From positions 12,120,001 through 12,184,000 of the forward strand of contig OX291562.1 of NCBI GenBank assembly GCA_946406115.1: a DNA stretch of 64,000 nt, given 5' to 3'. The DNA comes from Apoda limacodes (taxonomy: Eukaryota > Arthropoda > Insecta > Lepidoptera > Limacodidae). Positions 50,652-62,590 of the stretch are shown piece by piece. The notes below the pieces were generated by a model that searched no databases, was not told the origin of the DNA, and saw only the letters and a program-made list of their open reading frames with translations. The translations under genes were made by a program, and so were the position numbers. The first letter of the stretch is position 1. Each line of letters starts with the position of its first letter.

Positions 50652-51459
50652 AAAAACCGGTCAAGTGCAAGTCGGACTCGTGCACCGAGGGTTCCGTTAA
50701 AGTTAACTGTATTGTGGGACATTCTTAACTTTGCCGTTGGAAAATTGTTGTCCCAATATATCGACATAGGTCGCGGTAGGTTTACCAACTGCAAATAAGT
50801 TTGTAAAAGCAAAAAAAAACTTTCTTTATGTATGTTACATGGTATTGTTTCTTGCCAAATGTCATTATTCTAGGTCAACGGGAAGTACCCTATGGGTTTT
50901 AATTTATTTGTGACACAATATTCGGCAAAAATAACTGTATTTTGGGCATATTTTTTTGTTGCATTGACTTAGAAGCTTGATATTTATACAACTTTAAGTG
51001 ACCGTAGACTTTATTGATTTCATTTGATATTATTTTCAACTTGATAGCTCCGCGCGTTCTTGACTAAAAGGGTCTTGTCAGACAGACAAACTTTTTTTAA
51101 TATGTTATAACTACAAATCAACAAATTATATCTACCTATATCTGTGCTGTAAGTAAGACCTTACTTCATGGAAAATTTTAAGATTCTAGGATAGCGGGAA
51201 GTACCCCTAGGGTTGTGATTTAATTGTGAATGCAAAAATATGCGTCAAAAATGCCCGTAATTTCGCCTTTTTATTCTTTTACTAAGTTGTCTTCGAAGCT
51301 TTTACAGCTTCAAAGGACCGTAGACCTTAGTATTAGATATTAAATTCAATGCGACAACCTTACGCCCTCCTGAGAAAAAGAGTCTTGACAGACAGACGAA
51401 CAACAAAGTGATCCTATAAGGGTTCCTTTTTTCCATTTGTGGTACGGAATCCTAAAAAC
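50652..51459 (+). mobile_element. 'GGTTCCGTAC' element, long subtype with head-to-tail duplicated body
   Basis: The head is ACCGGTCAAGTGCAAGTCGG, then CACCGAGGGTTCCGTTAAAG. Body blocks occur twice in order: CAACGGGAAGTACCCTATGG, then AGCGGGAAGTACCCCTAGGG; GACCGTAGACTTTATTG, then GACCGTAGACCTTAGTATT; TTGTCAGACAGAC, then CTTGACAGACAGACG. The end is TTGTGGTACGGAATCCTAAA. Probably a dimer that lost the junction end of unit one. Confidence 0.75.
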
Positions 51460-51533
51460 GCTGTGGGTAGAAGTCGGGCTACAAGTGCGACAGATAACAT
51501 TCGATTTAAGGAGGTTTTAATAATGCGCGAACT

Positions 51534-51656
51534 GGAACCTTATTAGGAGCTATTCGGACTCAGGAATTCAAGAGAAAAATGCAAGTTCATTCACGTGTTT
51601 TGAGATTTAAGTCAGACTTCCATAAATTTTTATGTCTAATCCCAGAGTCCATATAT
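51534..51656. mobile_element. Foldback MITE, family A (decayed)
   Basis: GGAACCTTATTAGGAGC, GGACTCAGGAATTCAAGAGA and CCCAGAGTCC keep the order of the better copy at 23161, with shortened arms. Confidence 0.55.
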
Positions 51657-51820
51657 TCAAATTCAATATAATTAATTCAGTTTAGGCCACAATAATTTAG
51701 CACTTATGAATGTCACTACGCAATCGGTTCGTAAGTCTATAGGGCGGGAGATCTTGTACTGAGAAGTACCGGCAAGAAACTCAGCAAGGGCATTTCTTTT
51801 CTCCCTTTCTTTTACAGCGT
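51657..51820 (-). mobile_element. LINE 3' end (RTE-like)
   Basis: ATTCAAATTCAATATAATTA, TTAGGCCACAATAATTTAGC, CACTTATGAATGTCAC and TACTGAGAAGTACCGGCAAG match, from memory, the reversed 3' end of an abundant lepidopteran LINE. Solo tail. Confidence 0.55.
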
Positions 51821-53556
51821 ACACTTAAAAAGTTGAAAAATGCCCTCCCTATCATAGAAGGACACTTTCCATTACAAACATACAAAACATGAAATGCAGA
51901 AGCACAACATAAAAAAGTATCTTATTATAAAATATATAAAAAAAAAAGAGAGTTTATGTATTCATCACTAATTATCAATGTCTTACAGTATTGATAAACA
52001 AAACAAAAAAGTAAAACTAAATACAAGGATACAAAGAAGTTTGCAAGAGCAGACCAGCCTCCACAGGCGGCACCCGTTCACGAATTGGGTTGAGTGAAAG
52101 AAACATTTTCCCTATCTCAATTCAATGTATTGAAACCTACCTTAAACTTTTTACAACACTGTTCACATACAACACCGTCCAGTAGAATTTGTGCATACAA
52201 ACAGAGCTGTGACATAAAAACGGATAGACAGACATTACATTCGCATTTACCATTTGGCTGAGGATCCCAAAAACGCAATGGTTTCCACGAAAGCGTTAGA
52301 TAATGTCAGTTACTAAAATATGCGGTCAGCAGTTTCAATTGAAAACATCGTATGTGACCTCATAATCCAAACGTAACGCGTTTCCCTCGTCAAACACGAC
52401 TATCGTAAGCACAATCTTATGTGGCATTGCATTTTAATGCCCGCATAAAAAACTAACTGTCCAAATAAATGCCAGCAAAATGTGAAGGTAGGTCAGCAAA
52501 CGGTACCGACAATGAACTTCGTATAACTGGCACAATGACCGGTAATTTTGGCGGTTCATACGCGTGGTAAAAAAAAAAAAAACTTGCTGTCGAATGTACC
52601 AGGGGACAATGAGTAAGAGAAAGGTTGTTTTAGGTTAAGTGAAAGGCGATTTTTTTTTTTCGTAGGTGGGGATTTCGGTTGGCGTTTGTATGGTGTGCAG
52701 TGAAAGCTCTTTGGTCTTTGCACTGCCAAATAAGAAAAGAAAACAGATAGAACCGACAAATGTTTTCTTTCTAATGTTTAAAGTCAAACGAATGTAGGTC
52801 AAGTTTTAAGAGAGATGAATAATCGAGTTACTTTCCTCTTACCTTTCTTGAAAGTACCGTTGGAATAGAAAATTATCTTCTCGGAATTGTTCTCTATATT
52901 ATCAAATAATGTTAACTATTGTTTTTTAATTAATTTTCTAGCAATAAAAATACTAACGTAAATGTTATGGTTTTAATAAGTCGTTATTATTTTCTTATAT
53001 CTTTTTAAGTTTCGTTTCTAGTGTTCCGTGTTCGAAATGGCAAGAGGAATCAACTTGGATTTTTTTTATTTATTTTTTTAAATTGGTTGATTATGATAAT
53101 TTGTAGATTGTGATAATACTACGGAACAAACGCGCGTTGTTGTAAATTTAGATTTTTACTTTTGATAATGTAATTTTATCTAAAAGATAAAAAAAAAAAG
53201 ATAACCTGAAAATAAGGAAAACAAAAAAAAGGTCAAATTAATTAAATAAAAATAAAATAAAACAAAAATCTTCAAAGATATTTGCCTCAAATAAAAAACT
53301 GTGAAATACAGATATATGAATCTATTTTATTTATTTGAAAATAATCTGTGGGGTATCAAAGATTAACATAATGTCGGTATCCTCAGGGAACAAAACAGAA
53401 AACATCTTCATTCAATTAGTGTGAACCAATGCTAACAGTCTCACTAGTAGCTCGCACTTGGCTGTTTTGTTTTTCATTTTTATCAATTTGTTTTTCTAAT
53501 TAGAGTTTGCTCTTTAATTAGTAATAATTTTAAAAACAGAATAAAAAAATGGATAA
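51821..53556. other. Unassigned DNA
   Basis: A short CATTTACCATTTGGCTGAGG terminus-like fragment is at about 52248. No gene; frames at 52556-52759 and 53514-53717 are low-complexity products. Confidence 0.45.
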
Positions 53557-54030
53557 TTGCACCTCCTCTCCCTAAAAATAAAACAAAAACTAGATACAAA
53601 CTGCACCTCCTCTCCGCAAAAAAAAACTAGATACATATTGCACCTCCTCTTCTTGAAAATAAATAACGAAATACATTTTGCACCACTTCTCCCCGATATT
53701 AAAAAAACTAGACACATATTGCAGCTCCCCTCGCCGAAAATAAATAACTAAATAAATATTGCACCTCCTCTACCCAAAAATAGAAAAAAAACTAGATTCA
53801 TATTGTTCCCCTTCTTCCCAAAAATAATTAACTAGATAAATATTGCACCTTCTCTCCCCGAAAATAAAAAAAAAAACTAGATACATAGTGCATCTCCTCA
53901 CCCCGATAATAACAAACTAGAGAGGTATATATTGCATCTCCTCTCCCCGAAAATAAAAATCTAAACACATATTGCACCTCCCCTCCTCGAAAATTACTAG
54001 ATACATATTGCCCCTCCTCTCACCGAAAAT
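53557..54030. repeat. Minisatellite, about 42-bp unit, about 12 copies
   Basis: The unit is TTGCACCTCCTCTCCCCGAA plus an AATAAA-rich linker and ACTAGATACATA. CACCTCCTCT-type blocks recur from 53560 to 54010 at intervals of 34-46 bp, with variable linker A-runs. Frames across it on both strands are not genes. Confidence 0.93.
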
Positions 54031-54097
54031 ATTGAAGTAAATGTTATTGAGTGCAGAATACACGAAACATATATCAATGCTAACTTTCTTCATACAT

Positions 54098-54273
54098 CAG
54101 CGGCTCGATTCCGTAAAATGACAGCTAACAATTCTCGTTTGAAATCCATAGAAATAAGATATACATTGCGCATTTGAAATGACGTATGAAATTCATCGAT
54201 TGTCGCGAAACCGAAATGTATATCTTATTTCTTTCGAAAAAGGTTAGCAAACTTTTACGGAATCGACCCGCAG
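54098..54273. mobile_element. Foldback MITE with TCGATTCCGTAAAA ends
   Basis: GCGGCTCGATTCCGTAAAAT at the left end and CTTTTACGGAATCGACCCGC at the right are inverted. Inner arms (CATAGAAATAAGATATACAT / ATGTATATCTTATTTCTTTC) pair as well. About 176 bp, non-coding. Confidence 0.8.
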
Positions 54274-54758
54274 TTTCCGAAAAAATGAAAACAAACAAAC
54301 CAGCATCAAGAAAGATAATGGTTCGGTTTTTTCATGGTAACGAACCCTAAAAATATAAAGTAGGTAATTTGCTTGTTATTCCGGTATCATAAATAGCTAG
54401 GCTATTTCTTTGTGCTGTTATGCACTCTTCAGCGGAGATGGAAATTAGCTATATGACCGTAGTCCACATAGAAGCGTAAGCTAAACTTTTTAACTTATAT
54501 GTACTTACACTGAAATTAAAAACTACTTTAAAATTTCAGTGGCATTAGATTATTGGTATAAAATTTTAGGATCAATTAGGAGAGATTGTACCTATATATA
54601 TAGGTAAGAGAATGTTTGAGGTTACATTTTAAACAGTAATAAATTAATTATTTTTTGATTTCAGAATTTGATCTATCATAACCCGTACTGATTTTTTTGA
54701 TAAAAAGAAACATATTCCTGGCTACGGCCTTGATGTTGTAAAAAGTTTTTTTCTTTGT
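54274..54758. other. Unassigned DNA
   Basis: A scrap GTAACGAACCCTAAAAATA at about 54338 resembles an element 3' end. No gene. Confidence 0.45.
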
Positions 54759-55266
54759 TAAAGGTTCCGTACCTCAAAAGGAACTCTTATATGAACACTT
54801 TGTTGTCCGTCTCTCTTTCTGTTTCTCTGTTTGTCTGTCCGTCAAGACCCTTTTTCTTTGGAACGCGTGGCGAGTGAAAAATATTAAAATCTACGGTCAC
54901 CTCAATTTGAAAAAAAATCAAGCTACTAATTTATTGCAATAAAAAAATGTGCCCAAAATACGGTTATTTTCGTCGCATATTGTGACACGAATAAATCAAA
55001 ACCTGAGTACTACCCGATAACCTAGAATCAAGAAAGTTGGCAAGGAGCAGTGCTATGTAGCACTCATAAAGGAAAAAAGTTAAAAAACCGTCACAAAAAA
55101 ATATTTGCGATTATAAACTTATTTGAAGTTGGTAAACTAACCGTGACTTATGTCGATGTATTGGGACAACAGTTGTCCAACGGCAAAGTTAAGTTTGTCA
55201 ATACAGTTTACCTTTTATGGAATCCTTAGTGCGCGAGTCCGACTCGCACTTGACCGGTTTTTTTTT
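54759..55266 (-). mobile_element. 'GGTTCCGTAC' element, long subtype, full length
   Basis: On plus: AAAGGTTCCGTACCTCAAAA (3' end), TGTCCGTCAAGACCC, CTACGGTCACCTCAATTTG, GATGTATTGGGACAACAGTT, and a reversed head GTCCGACTCGCACTTGACCG. About 508 bp; shares its body with 50652-51459. The 113-codon frame from 55150 starts inside it and has no domain. Confidence 0.78.
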
Positions 55267-56789
55267 GTATTATTTAAATTAACCGACATTAGTAAGGATA
55301 TAGGAACAAACAGAATTATAATATCATGTAATAAAGTAGATATTCTATCTAGTAGTGGTCACGGTCATTATTTTCACACCATGGTAATGATGCGTTACGA
55401 TCGATATCCACAAACTATGCTAAGCGAAAAGCATCCGGATAGCATTGAAAACAAAAGGAACGTAACCAACAAACCAGCCAATTATATATAGTACACACAT
55501 GAAGTCTGAGTTCCGTAGTATTAGAATTATTGTAGAAAGTTGGTTTAAAACTTTGAAAGTAATAACTTGCGAAATATACAGCTAAGAGAAAATGCATCAA
55601 ACGTTTTAAAGAGGAAATATTATTAGTCTGCTTTTTCCCATTTCCCATACAAACGTATTCCCATGTATCCTCTCTAGATTTTGGCAATAGAGCTATATTT
55701 TTTTTAAATATGATAGATTACAGTTTTGCACATAGGTATCTTGGCCCGGGTCTTAGCGCGACACCAACTGTATTTCCAAATACCTACCTATGTGTATATT
55801 TGCTTGGCTACGGGTTTGATATTTCCTTTGACTTTTCACTTAAAAGTTTCTGTTAGAACTACACCGAAGGTGTTTTAACTTCTTTTGAGGAATGTTATTA
55901 TAATTGGTCCGAAAATCCAAATCGCAAAATTTGCGTTTTCTGTACGTTTTGAGACCTCGTTTGCCCTCATTTTTTAGAGTGGTGTCTCTCTCTGTGTGTG
56001 TGTGTGTGTGTGTAGTAGGAACCAATGGACCCATTTGTCTCATTACCATATCAATCGATACGCTAGATCATGACTTACATCTCAAAAGAGTTTAAGCAAA
56101 ATCGGTCCAGCGGTTTGTTTTTTATCGGTATTTCTACGGAACTTTTTTTTTCTATTATTATCATGCTCATAGCAACAGAACCTTAAAAACCACAACTGGG
56201 TTTCCACTAGCCGTTGAGTTGCATATCCAATCACGCGTTACAATTTTATTCGCAATCTACACTGGCGTATTTGGCACACGCGTAATTTTATTGTACTTGA
56301 CAGTGACTTTAAACAAACCTTTAATATTTATGTGTTCCTAGTACATAGACGCTATGTATGATGTAATGGATATCAATCGAATAATCACTGGTCGTAACCG
56401 AAATCCGTTTATCGCTTATGAATGCTTGGTGTCGAAAATCTTTTCATCACAATTTTCACCTTCAAAAATTTGAAAAGTCACCTTGGAGGTGATTATGATG
56501 GTAAAGCTAGCTTGCTCGTGCCCGGGCGAATTTTTCTCGTGGATTTTACATTTTTTTTTATTTATATATGTAGATACATTCTAGATGAGTAGGTACGTAC
56601 GTCATCAAGTCTATCTGGATAATGAGTGGTAACAAATGTGGTTGGTACTGGTAATCCATCTATTCTATACAAATTTCATCAAAAAAGTTTTTTTTTATAT
56701 AAATGTATATAAAAAACTACATATTTATATTTTAATGGTAAAATAAGTTCATAATTTATTTTATAAGAACACAAAATAAATGCAAAAAT
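55267..56789. other. Unassigned DNA with simple sequence and repeat scraps
   Basis: (GT)n lies at 55993-56014. A CACAACTGGGTTTCCACTAG scrap is at about 56203. AAATCGGTCCAGCGGTTTG is at about 56100. No gene is recognised. Confidence 0.45.
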
Positions 56790-57006
56790 GTCTCCGTCTG
56801 TCTGATTGTTACCTTTTCACGACTAAACCGCTGAACAGATTTCAATGAAATTTCTCAAAGTGATAGTTTGCACCTTCAGAAAGGACATAGACTACTTAAA
56901 AACGTCAAGTTTGAGTCGGTCGCTTTACTATAATCAAGAAGTTACCGTAGAAATCCCACGCCGATTACCGAATTTAGGGCAGGCGGATCCGCTGGCAAAA
57001 GCTGGT
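56790..57006 (+). mobile_element. 'ACTAATATT...AGCTGGT' element
   Basis: TCTGTCTGATTGTTACC, GACTAAACCGCTGAACAGAT, AGAAAGGACATAGACTACTT, CGATTACCGAATTTAGGGCA and GCTGGCAAAAGCTGG in order. The first block is missing. Confidence 0.65.
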
Positions 57007-57720
57007 AAATAATATCGCTCGCGTGCTCTGTTTTGTCTGCATAAGTCAATTGATTGTATATTATTGGTTATCAAGGATTGCTATTTCACGAGTTTCTAAA
57101 AATTTCAAGCTTGGTTTGCCGAAGAATTCACAGTTAATCTGTTTTTTGTTTTAATAAAGATGCCGTCAATACACAGTGATTTATAAATAAGGACATGAAA
57201 TAAAAAAAATCGATAATAGCAAACTAATCATAAAACAGTTTTTTTTTGTGTTGACATTCAAATAATCATAATTATTATTAATTTTAATCATATTTTTTTT
57301 AACTATCAATTTATATAAGAACAAGAAATAGTTTGAAGCCTAGAAAACCGAAACTTCAAAAAGAAATTTTAAGTGTCATTGGGGTTTTCGGTATCTCTAA
57401 AACAAATAATTTTACTTGTAATCATTTTAAACTTTAGCAACTTGAACACATTTTGAGGAGATAAAAAAAAAAAATGGTCCAAAAAAGTCCTCCTGTGGCC
57501 ACAATCGGTGCCATTCGGTCAAAATGACTAATAATTATATAGGTATTAAATGTATTTAATAAATATATAACTACTAATACCTATAATATTTACTAGATTT
57601 TGACATGTTATCTATACTCTATAGTAATATATTTCAAACCTGGATGGTTTTTTTTTTTTTTTTCTTTTAAATTATTTTCTTTTGAAAGCCAATTCTTGGG
57701 GAAGGTTTGGTTATTGTGTG
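57007..57720. other. Unassigned AT-rich DNA
   Basis: No gene or element is recognised. Confidence 0.45.
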
Positions 57721-57790
57721 TGACTCCCTTGCAGCTTAGTTGGTAGTGTGGTAGAGGGTGTGGGTTCGATTCCAGCATTGGACGAACGTT
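57721..57790 (+). mobile_element. tRNA-derived SINE head with internal deletion
   Basis: TGACTCCCTTGCAGCTTAGT, TGGTAGTGTGG (A box) and GGTGTGGGTTCGATTCC (B box). The gap between boxes is shorter than in the copies at 44354 and 45281. The 3' half is absent. Confidence 0.75.
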
Positions 57791-57817
57791 CGCAACGGAG
57801 AGGCCAGCAGCTAATAT

Positions 57818-57843
57818 CTATATATATATATATATATATATAT
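57818..57843. repeat. (AT)n microsatellite
   Basis: Perfect AT dinucleotide run following the SINE fragment. Confidence 0.93.
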
Positions 57844-59270
57844 TTCTGAAAATGTAACTTTTATGAGGACTAAAAATATTATTTTTAAACATTTATTTCT
57901 TAGCATAACAAGTAGTACCTATTTTACTATTGAAAATTTTGTAAAGGGGTCGTTATTTTACATTTAAGGTACGCGGTTTGAGTTATGTGTCGGTTTTTTT
58001 TTATTTAAAATATGTAATAGGTATATAATTATTGCTCGTCTAGTTTTTTGCGATGCGGGCACCAAATTATGACCTTTATGAATTTTATTGATATTTTACG
58101 CGAGTAACAATAAAGATTATTTTTAATTCAAAGTGATGTTTTATTTATTACCAAACTTGCAACAATTGATTATAAAAACGGTTTTTCAAATCACACTTGT
58201 GTAGCGGAATCTAGCGCTTTTTATAAACTGATCTAGCGCTCAACTCTGAAACAGACCTGGCAACCCTGATCGTCACTGCTTATTTATCATCTCACCGCTG
58301 CGCTCGCCATCGCCATTAATCTCCGTCATCAAATTTATACATTAATTCAAAGGTATTCACTATGAGAAAATATTCGTTTAAAATCTTAAATGCCGATTTC
58401 CGAACACTAAAATTGTCTCTGGTCTCCAATACGCCATATTTGTTTACATGATGAGACAATTGAGAAAAAAAAACGTTTTCTCATACATTGGCATTCAAAT
58501 AAAAGATCAAAGAGTAAGAAATAGTTTGCGAAAGCGATGTAGCCTCCTTTGCATTTGCCATTCCATAAAGTCGTGAATGCCATAAATTTATCATATATTT
58601 TTTTCGACTTTCCTGATAATAATAGATTATGAGTCATTTTCGAGGTCACATCTAAAATATGGAGCGGATTCAAATTTTTTAAACATTTACTCCTGTCGGT
58701 CATTTTTTAGAAAGAATGAAAAAAAACCCACGAAATTCAGAACAACATAACGTATGAATGGCGCCAAAACCCTGCACAACACAGTGGATGCGCTTAAGCG
58801 GAATGCCCGCCCATAAAAAAAAATATAAGGAATTATAAAATTATTTTGTTGGAGATATAATATTATAATATGATTATATCTTAAAATTTTGGGATTGTGC
58901 TTGTCAAGTCTGTCAATATAAACTTGTTTTGAAGTTGATAATTCGGCTTTTACGATATGAGAGTAGATAAAAGTTTTTCTGCTTTTCGTAGCGTCTTCGC
59001 CGTCATACTAAGCAGCAAATTATATTTACCGTCTCTTTACTTACGTCACTGCAAAGGTGGCCTCTTTTTTTAATTTAATCTATACCATGACAACCAGCCG
59101 CATTTCATTTCAGCCAAACATTTATGTAATTAAAAAACTACTGAACAATTATATTGGCAGGCTAACAAAATTTCTTGAACAAGGTAATTAACCAATTAAT
59201 TGTGGATCACGAGCTAATAATGAAACTTCAATTGGTTAAAAAATCTCATGGTGTACTTGAACATGTGGCA
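57844..59270. other. Unassigned DNA
   Basis: No gene. A TCTAGCGCTTTTTATAAACT and GATCTAGCGCTCAAC pair near 58210-58245 is a short repeat. A 98-codon minus frame (58407-58703) has no domain. Confidence 0.45.
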
Positions 59271-59355
59271 TACTGTACATATCTAAAGTATACATTACAT
59301 TACTGTACATATCTAAAGTATACATTACTGTACATATCTAAAGTATACATTACAT
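59271..59355. repeat. Three-copy tandem repeat, 25-30 bp unit
   Basis: TACTGTACATATCTAAAGTA plus TACATTACAT at 59271-59300; a copy lacking the last 5 bp at 59301-59325; a third at 59326-59355. Each unit contains the palindrome-like TACTGTACATATC. Confidence 0.92.
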
Positions 59356-59388
59356 ACTTACTGATAAATTCTTGCTTTTCGCTTACTT

Positions 59389-59712
59389 GCTTACCTCAGC
59401 CATTATACGCCCTACTATATGAGCACATACTTCTACGTGAAGAAGAAGGAATAAGCTGTAGTCTACCACGCTAGCTAGTGCAAATTGGCGGACGTTTGTC
59501 GAGCTGGTGACCTTTTGACTATCAGAGATTTCAAGCCACCCATATAAGGCTGGGCTTGATGACAGCTATCACTATATCACTACAGCCAGGACCGACATAT
59601 TAACGTGCCCTCCGAAAAAATTCCCTCTAGGCGGTCACCCATCCGGTTACTGACCACGTCAGACATTGCTTAACTTCGCGTATCGGTTTCGATAAACGAA
59701 TTCTATTGGCCC
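59389..59712 (-). mobile_element. 5S-headed SINE, full length
   Basis: On plus: CCTCAGCCATTATACGCCCT (3' end), body GACTATCAGAGATTTCAAGC and CCAGGACCGACATATTAACG, then CTAGGCGGTCACCCATCC (box C), CTGACCACGTCAGACATTGC (intermediate element, box A), and the start at CGATAAACGAATTC. About 325 bp from head to GGCTGAGG-type 3' end. With 16384-16742 it defines the family's extent. Confidence 0.75.
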
Positions 59713-61138
59713 ACGAGCTTTACTAAAAACTCACTTAGGAATTGTCGCAGCTACATTGATTGATATCAGAGCCACGGTCCCACCATGTATGACGATGGAA
59801 GCCACGTGCTTGAACTCGTGACTGTTAAACGTTACTTATGCAACGATTTGACACGTTCGTCGTCTCGTCGCGAAGCCTATTTCAAGGTGAACTAGCCCTT
59901 GGTACAGCACTTTGACTTCTATCAACTTATGTTTGCCTAGTAATTCATACATAGGAATACCGTTATATAAATGATTTTAGATTGATTGATTGATTGGGTT
60001 TCGTCATCGATTTACTGATTCAATTCATCAAAAATATATTACTTAGCTATGAAATATAAATATTGGAGTGGTCTTGTAGACTGGTTTATTTTCTTTTTTC
60101 TTTTGTGGATATCGAATAGAAAAAGTTTTATGGTTTCGTAGCCAAATGACAAAAACGAACCCTTTCTCTTATAGTTTCTTCCCGTCGCAAAAAATAATAA
60201 CAAACACGTGTTCGCTATTAAATATTGTATGTCAGTATATAGGTATAGATAGCACAAACGCATTTAGCAGTCTAGTTACCCATAGATCCCCGTGGCCAGC
60301 GATATTTTTTTACTTTAATAACTGATATTGCAACCAATATATAAACAATTAAAACTAATGTCTTTTATTATCTCTAATGGAATTAATGGAATATGCATAT
60401 CTGGATCTTTCAGATACCTAACTGATACGTTAGGGAAATTCATATCTTTTAAATAGCATTTGCCCGCGGCTCCACCCGCGATAAAATCTGCTATCATCGT
60501 GGGATTCCTTCGGCAAATCATTGACTTTAGAAAATAAATAGGCGATTTCTGCAGTGAGAACTTTTAAATTTTAAGAAAATAGGATTCGGAGCGCCTCTCA
60601 GCGTGCTTCATACTAATGAATTTCACACTAATTTTTGACACTTGCTGATCAAACACCACGAAACTTTGAATACATGTTCTAGTAATAAATGTCTAGGTAT
60701 GCAGTGTGCCAGTTTTCTGATTAATTTTATAGTTCAAAATGTATACAGGATATTAGTTTTTCATACAAATAGTTTCAAAAAAGATTTTTAGTTAATAAAA
60801 ACACTTTACAATGTTTTGGAAAACTACAGACATAGGTATTCGGCTTGGGATTATGACTAAAAAAATTTCAAAAAAAATTATTGATTAGTAAATGTCAAAA
60901 CCAAATGGAAAATCCGTTTGTACGAAACCCGCTGCGCCGCGAATCGTATCCTCTTAAGCAATCTTTGTTTCAAATTGTAGCCTTCGCTTTAGTTGTTCTA
61001 AACATATCGTAACATACTAACACACACACTCGTAAACTTTCTTATTTATTTATTTTGGATTTTATGTTATGCTGATTCCCAGCATTGACGAATTAATCTA
61101 TGCTACTATCAGAAAGAGGTAAAATTTGTCTGTCTGTT
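59713..61138. other. Unassigned DNA with small repeat scraps
   Basis: TTGCCCGCGGCTCCACCCGC at about 60461 is an 'AGCTAGT'-type terminus scrap. Minus frames at 60039-60263 and 60315-60521 show no domain. No gene. Confidence 0.45.
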
Positions 61139-62300
61139 TATTTACATGTAGCCTGGAATAAGCGAAGGCGTTCGATCGGGTCTGGCACCGGGGTCATCTA
61201 TCAAAGTTGCCATCTTACGGAGTGCCCGAGGGTTTGTGCAAATGGGTGGCTAGCTTTTTGTCCGGCAGACGCATACGAGCCGTAGTTGACGGTAGTTGCT
61301 CTGATAGCATGGACATCAATGCTGGGTCCCACAAGGCTCTGTGCTGTCTTCTACGCTGTTTCTACTGCATATAAATGACATGTTGAATATGAACAACATA
61401 CATTGATATGCAAATGACAGTACTAGAGACGCTTTTTACACGGGTCGTGCAAACATCACTCGTCCCGTTGTGGAGGAATAGCGTGGAGAACTTGTGTCTC
61501 AAATGGAGACCACTCTGTCCAAAGTCTCTGCCAGGGGACGGAAAATCTTGGTCCGATTCAACCCTACAAAGACACAAGTCTGCGCGTTCACCGCTAAGAA
61601 AACCACATTTACAGTCCCACAATTCCAGAACACACCCCTCTCCATCTCTAAGAGAATTGGGATCCTTGGTTTGCAATTCTGAGATCATTTGCAAGACAAG
61701 GTGAAGCTGGCGTCTAAAAAACTTGGTGTCCTCAACAGAGCGAAGCAGTACTTCACGTTGGAACAAAGGTTGCTGCTTTACAAGTCGCAAGTTCGATCCC
61801 ATATGGAGTACTGCTGCCATCTCTGAGCGGGTGCATCCGCATACCAGCTTGGCCCTTTTGACTCGGTTCAAAGACGGGCTGTGACAATTGTCGACGATCC
61901 CATACTCACTTGCCGTTTCGAGCCCTTAAGTCTGAGGAGAGACTTTGCCTCCCTGTGTGTATTCTATCGCTTGTACAATGGTATGTGATACCCACAGCTA
62001 CTTTCTGCCATCACACCGCTCGCCATCGGCAGGAAATTCTTTCTCACACTTTAGAACCGATATGGTCGCGTACAGTACGGTTTTGGAGAAACTACCTCTC
62101 GCAAACGCTTGGGTTGCTGAATGAGCTCCCTATTAAGGTTTTCTCTAAGGACTACAGTATGGAATTATTCAAGAAAGATGTTATTCGATTTTTGAAGGGT
62201 CGGCAACGCGCGAGTGATGCCCCAGGTGTTGCACGCGTCCTTTGACTACGGTTACCGCTTACCATTAGGCGGACCGTAAACTTGTTTGGTATAAAAAAAA
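61139..62300 (+). pseudogene. Jockey/CR1-like LINE, truncated and frameshifted reverse transcriptase
   Basis: The largest mobile element here, about 1.16 kb. From 61162 a frame reads AKAFDRVWHRG, a reverse transcriptase block with the first catalytic Asp. It continues through a fingers/palm region to INAG. A one-base loss shifts the following PQGSVLS block to another frame. The second catalytic motif, normally YADD, reads YAND and is preceded by a stop. A third part (61494-61682) reads NPTKTQVCAFTAKKT and ends in a stop. A C-terminal part (61910-62245) includes FLKGRQRASDAPGV. The 3' end has CCATTAGGCGGACCGTAAAC and an A-run. The 5' half (endonuclease and ORF1) is missing. In life such elements copy by target-primed reverse transcription; this copy cannot. 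The 169-codon minus frame across it is antisense. Confidence 0.88.
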
Positions 62301-62368
62301 ACCTACTCAACCGATTGTAATAATTATTTCACTTATAGAAAGATACATTATGTCTGAGTAGCATCCAT

Positions 62369-62590
62369 ACTAATATAATAAACGGTGAAGTAGGTAAATC
62401 TGTCTGTCTGTCTGGTACCTCTTCATACTTAAACCGCTGAACCGATTTAGACGGAATTTGCTATGGAGGTAATTTGAGTCTCGGGAAAGGACATAGCCAA
62501 CTTGAAGACGTCAAGTGTAAGTCGGTTTTTTTCTATAATTGAGAAGATGCCTTTGAAATCCTACACCGATAACCGAATTTAGGGCATGTT
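62369..62590 (+). mobile_element. 'ACTAATATT...' element, interrupted
   Basis: TACTAATATAATAAACGG, TCTGTCTGTCTGTCTGG, ACTTAAACCGCTGAACCG, GGGAAAGGACATAGCC and GATAACCGAATTTAGGGC in order. The final part appears again after an insertion: GTGAAACCGCGGGTTAGAC at about 62858. Confidence 0.65.

Noticed and set aside
53514..53751. Repetitive proteins on both strands
   Set aside because: They are translations of the ~42-bp minisatellite.
55150..55491. 113-codon open frame on the plus strand
   Set aside because: It begins in a reversed dispersed element and runs into AT-rich DNA.
61362..61871. 169-codon open frame on the minus strand
   Set aside because: It runs antisense through the LINE reverse transcriptase remnant; the meaningful reading is on plus.
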